Below, one piece after another: positions 61,867 to 64,000 of a DNA stretch of 64,000 nucleotides. Source of the stretch: DATBAX01 sp963762965. GTDB taxonomy: Bacteria; Acidobacteriota; Terriglobia; Terriglobales; Acidobacteriaceae. Positions within the stretch are counted from its first letter, which is position 1. Every line of letters begins with the position of its first letter. The notes below the pieces were generated by a model, which had not been told where the DNA came from, searched no databases, and saw nothing but the letters and a program-made list of their open reading frames with translations. A program made the translations under genes and the position numbers. Location of the stretch: contig CAVXME010000001.1 of the NCBI GenBank assembly GCA_963762965.1, positions 62,001 through 126,000 on the forward strand, read 5' to 3'.

Positions 61867-62146
61867 AAATTGATCCAATATCAGATAAATACTCATTGAT
61901 GTCTTTGTTTTCCTGTTCTCGTAAGATAGCGGTCGTGCACCTGGCTCCCATCCGGTCTTCCGCTCCCCTGCTGTGAGGGAGTGATAACGAGTATCGGTGC
62001 TCCCTCAGAAATCCGCGCTCGCCCAAGTATTGCCGCAGGGCCATTTGCATAACAGTCGTCAAGGCAGGCGGGTCCCCTCGAGACTGAATATACTTCCCTA
62101 CCGCCTCAGCCAAGTCGTCAGGAACAGTTATCGTTGTTCGTTTCAT
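61838..62146 (-). CDS. orphan ribbon-helix-helix protein
   Basis: Small protein of 102 residues. TTITVPDDLAEAVGKYIQSR and LTTVMQMALRQYLGER give the RHH pattern of CopG/ParD-type DNA-binding proteins. The C-terminal half, with two cysteines, is acidic at its end (NEYLSDIGSIYDD), like toxin-binding tails, but no toxin gene is adjacent: the next gene is a lactonase, overlapped by about 29 bp. It could be an antitoxin left after loss of its toxin, or a local regulator of the lactonase. Confidence 0.7.
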   Translation of the reverse strand: MKRTTITVPDDLAEAVGKYIQSRGDPPALTTVMQMALRQYLGERGFLREHRYSLSLPHSRGAEDRMGARCTTAILREQENKDINEYLSDIGSIYDDCSSNIF

Positions 62147-62311
62147 ATCATCATTCTGGCATGCGTCAGGTGCGTTAGTGATATTAACTCAATCTTCAGT
62201 GGCCATCACGAAACCAGTTCGGTCTAGGTAGCTTTTGAAACCGCTCAGGATAGCTCCGCTGCCTCCTCGTGGGCCACCTGTGCTAACTTACATACTTTCA
62301 CCGGGAGCATA

Positions 62312-64000
62312 ATGAGGTTCTTTTACGCCGTTCTTTTCCTATTCGTAGCCTTGCTGGCAACCTTTTCGCCGAACCTTAGGGGCATGGGTTCTGAGTCCTC
62401 AGGCACTGCCGCTTCTCTCTTTGGCTTTCGAGACGCGACGGAAGAAACAAAGCTGGAATCCCGCTTCCTCGCCGTCCCCGATCCCAAACTCGCCCGGGAA
62501 CATCTGCGCATCCTGACGCAAGCGCCCCACATTGCCGGATCGCCGGAAGACAAAGCCACGGCAGATTACGTGGCCAAGAAATTCCGCGAGGCCGGTCTCG
62601 ACACCGACATCGTCGAGTACCGTGTCTGGATGAATTACCCGGCGGAAATCACCGTGGATGTGACGGCACCAGCCGAGGCCCACATGCATGGCCCTTCCCG
62701 CGAGCACGTGGAAGGCGATCCGTATCAGGATGACCCGCGCGTGGTGATGCCATTTACGGGGATGTCACCTTCGGGCGATGTCGAAGCCGAAGTTGTCTAT
62801 GCGAACTACGGCTCGCCCGAAGATTTCAAGAAGCTTGAGGAATTAAAGATCGATGTGCGCGGCAAGCTCGTTTTGGTGCGTTACGGGCAGAACTTTCGCG
62901 GGGTGAAGGCGCTGATCGCGCAAGAACATGGAGCCGCCGGACTTATCATCTATTCCGACCCGGCCGACGACGGCTGGAAGCGCGGCGACAAGTATCCCCA
63001 AGGGCCGTGGCATCCCGATACGGCCGTCCAACGCGGCTCCATCGGCTACATGTTCGAATTCGCGGGTGACCCCACCACTCCCGGTATCGCTTCTGTTCCC
63101 TCCCTTCCTGATTCCAAGCGCACGCCTCCAGAACAATCGGCCGCCATGCCAAAAATTCCAACCACGCCGATTTCCTATGCCGATGCCTGGCCCATCCTCG
63201 AACATTTGGGCGGCCCGGACACTCCGCGCGATTGGCAAGGAGCATTGCCATTTACTTATCACATGGGGCCGGGCCCGGTGAGGGTGAAGATGCACCTCAA
63301 GCAGGACTACCAGTTGCGCACGATCTGGGATGTCATCGGCCGCATCCCCGGCAGCGAAACGTCTAACAACTGGGTGGTTGCCGGTAATCATCGCGACGCC
63401 TGGGTTTATGGCGCGGTTGATCCCAACAGCGGTACTGCGGCCATGCTGGAGGCGGTACATGGCATCGGCGAGTTGCTGAAGTCCGGATGGAAACCCAAGC
63501 GCACCATCATTTTCGGCAGTTGGGACGCGGAAGAAGAGGGTCTGATTGGTTCCACGGAATGGGGCGAGCAGCACGAAGCTGAACTGGGCAGCGCGGCAGC
63601 CTATTTCAATATGGATGTCGCGGTGTCCGGCCCGAAGTTCGGTGCGTCTTCCGTCCCTAGCCTGAAGCAATTCATACGCGATGTGACCAAGAGCGTGCCC
63701 AGCCCCAAAGGCGGCACCGTTTATGACGCGTGGCTCAACGCCAATAAGCCGGGAAGCGAACCCGCCAACACGCAGGAAACCAGCACCAGTACCTTTCGCG
63801 CGCCCGCGGCTGTGGCCAAGAAGGATGCCCCAGTCGGAGACCTCGGCAGCGGATCCGATTACACCGTTTTCCAGCAGCATCTCGGGGTGCCGTCCAGCGA
63901 CATCGGTTCCACCGGTGATTACGGCGTTTACCATTCCGTCTTCGATAATTTCAATTGGTTCACGAAGTTCGGCGATCCTGATTTCGTCTACGAGCAGCAG
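62312..64000 (+). CDS. M28 family metallopeptidase (glutamate carboxypeptidase II-like), 3' end outside window
   Basis: Partial gene: 563 codons are visible and the frame is open at the right edge. ATG at 62312 has GGGAG five bases upstream. An N-terminal signal is followed by a PA domain (about 125-260) and a di-zinc peptidase domain. Zinc and catalytic residues match GCPII: H360 (NHRDAW), D370 (VDPNSG), E407/E408 (SWDAEEEG). The segment GLIGSTEWGEQ after the glutamates is conserved. About 150-200 more residues (dimerisation domain and the last zinc histidine) are expected. It probably cleaves C-terminal residues, such as glutamate, from peptides in the periplasm. Confidence 0.92.
   Translation, partial: MRFFYAVLFLFVALLATFSPNLRGMGSESSGTAASLFGFRDATEETKLESRFLAVPDPKLAREHLRILTQAPHIAGSPEDKATADYVAKKFREAGLDTDIVEYRVWMNYPAEITVDVTAPAEAHMHGPSREHVEGDPYQDDPRVVMPFTGMSPSGDVEAEVVYANYGSPEDFKKLEELKIDVRGKLVLVRYGQNFRGVKALIAQEHGAAGLIIYSDPADDGWKRGDKYPQGPWHPDTAVQRGSIGYMFEFAGDPTTPGIASVPSLPDSKRTPPEQSAAMPKIPTTPISYADAWPILEHLGGPDTPRDWQGALPFTYHMGPGPVRVKMHLKQDYQLRTIWDVIGRIPGSETSNNWVVAGNHRDAWVYGAVDPNSGTAAMLEAVHGIGELLKSGWKPKRTIIFGSWDAEEEGLIGSTEWGEQHEAELGSAAAYFNMDVAVSGPKFGASSVPSLKQFIRDVTKSVPSPKGGTVYDAWLNANKPGSEPANTQETSTSTFRAPAAVAKKDAPVGDLGSGSDYTVFQQHLGVPSSDIGSTGDYGVYHSVFDNFNWFTKFGDPDFVYEQQ

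Noticed and set aside
1..64000. CRISPR array, rRNA operon, prophage or replication origin
   Set aside because: No regularly spaced direct repeats, rRNA stretches, phage structural genes or DnaA-box clusters were noticed.

Overview
The window looks like a chromosomal segment of a soil-type Acidobacteriota (Koribacter/Terriglobia-like) bacterium. This is inferred from gene content: an Oar-like TonB receptor with a carboxypeptidase-regulatory domain, PknB-type kinases fused to TolB/WD40-like propellers, paired DUF3857/transglutaminase proteins, an SBBP-repeat surface protein with the C-terminal module common in that phylum, a DUF1800/DUF1501 pair, PilZ proteins and GC-rich codon use. No rRNA or marker phylogeny is available here, so the assignment rests on family knowledge.

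Region 1 (1-12.7 kb) is an amine/amino-acid uptake and catabolism locus. A leftward operon runs from a TonB receptor through a GSAM-like class III aminotransferase, an APC permease and an aldehyde dehydrogenase to a GabT-like aminotransferase. Divergent to it is a regulator with an unusual MerR + XRE + cupin architecture. A second permease of the GABA/choline (ACT) type lies about 3 kb away. The regulator promoter and the second permease promoter share a near-identical 25-bp palindromic operator that wraps the -10 box in the same register. This is the best candidate for an undescribed regulatory system in the window.

Region 2 (12.8-18.4 kb) holds typA/bipA, small zinc-ribbon, RRM and one-TM proteins, a Sel1-repeat protein, an SDR, tRNA-Arg(CCG) and several palindromic interspersed repeats. 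Region 3 (18.4-31.3 kb) is signalling and envelope: a Ser/Thr kinase, a WG-repeat protein, two sigma-54-type activators (one without receiver), PilZ, a soluble histidine kinase translationally coupled to an NtrC-type regulator, and two overlapping DUF3857 proteins, one lacking the catalytic cysteine.

Region 4 (31.3-42.4 kb) has the SBBP surface protein, PilZ, cytochrome c maturation genes (ccmA-B-C, a frameshifted ccmD, and a separate ccmE of the cysteine CXXXY type), a methyltransferase fused to a CxxC/HxxxxH module, inorganic pyrophosphatase, a two-TM potassium channel and a Gfo/Idh/MocA oxidoreductase. Region 5 (42.6-43.2 kb) is a small IS200-like (RAYT) transposon bounded by long inverted repeats built of REP palindromes. 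Region 6 (43.3-64 kb) carries kdsA and pyrG, an aromatic amino acid decarboxylase, a methyltransferase, proB-proA, a DUF1800-DUF1501 operon, a Doc-type toxin with an RHH antitoxin, a second Ser/Thr kinase, a lactonase, an orphan RHH protein, and the 5' part of an M28 peptidase that runs off the right edge. Long ORFs opposite these genes were treated as shadows.
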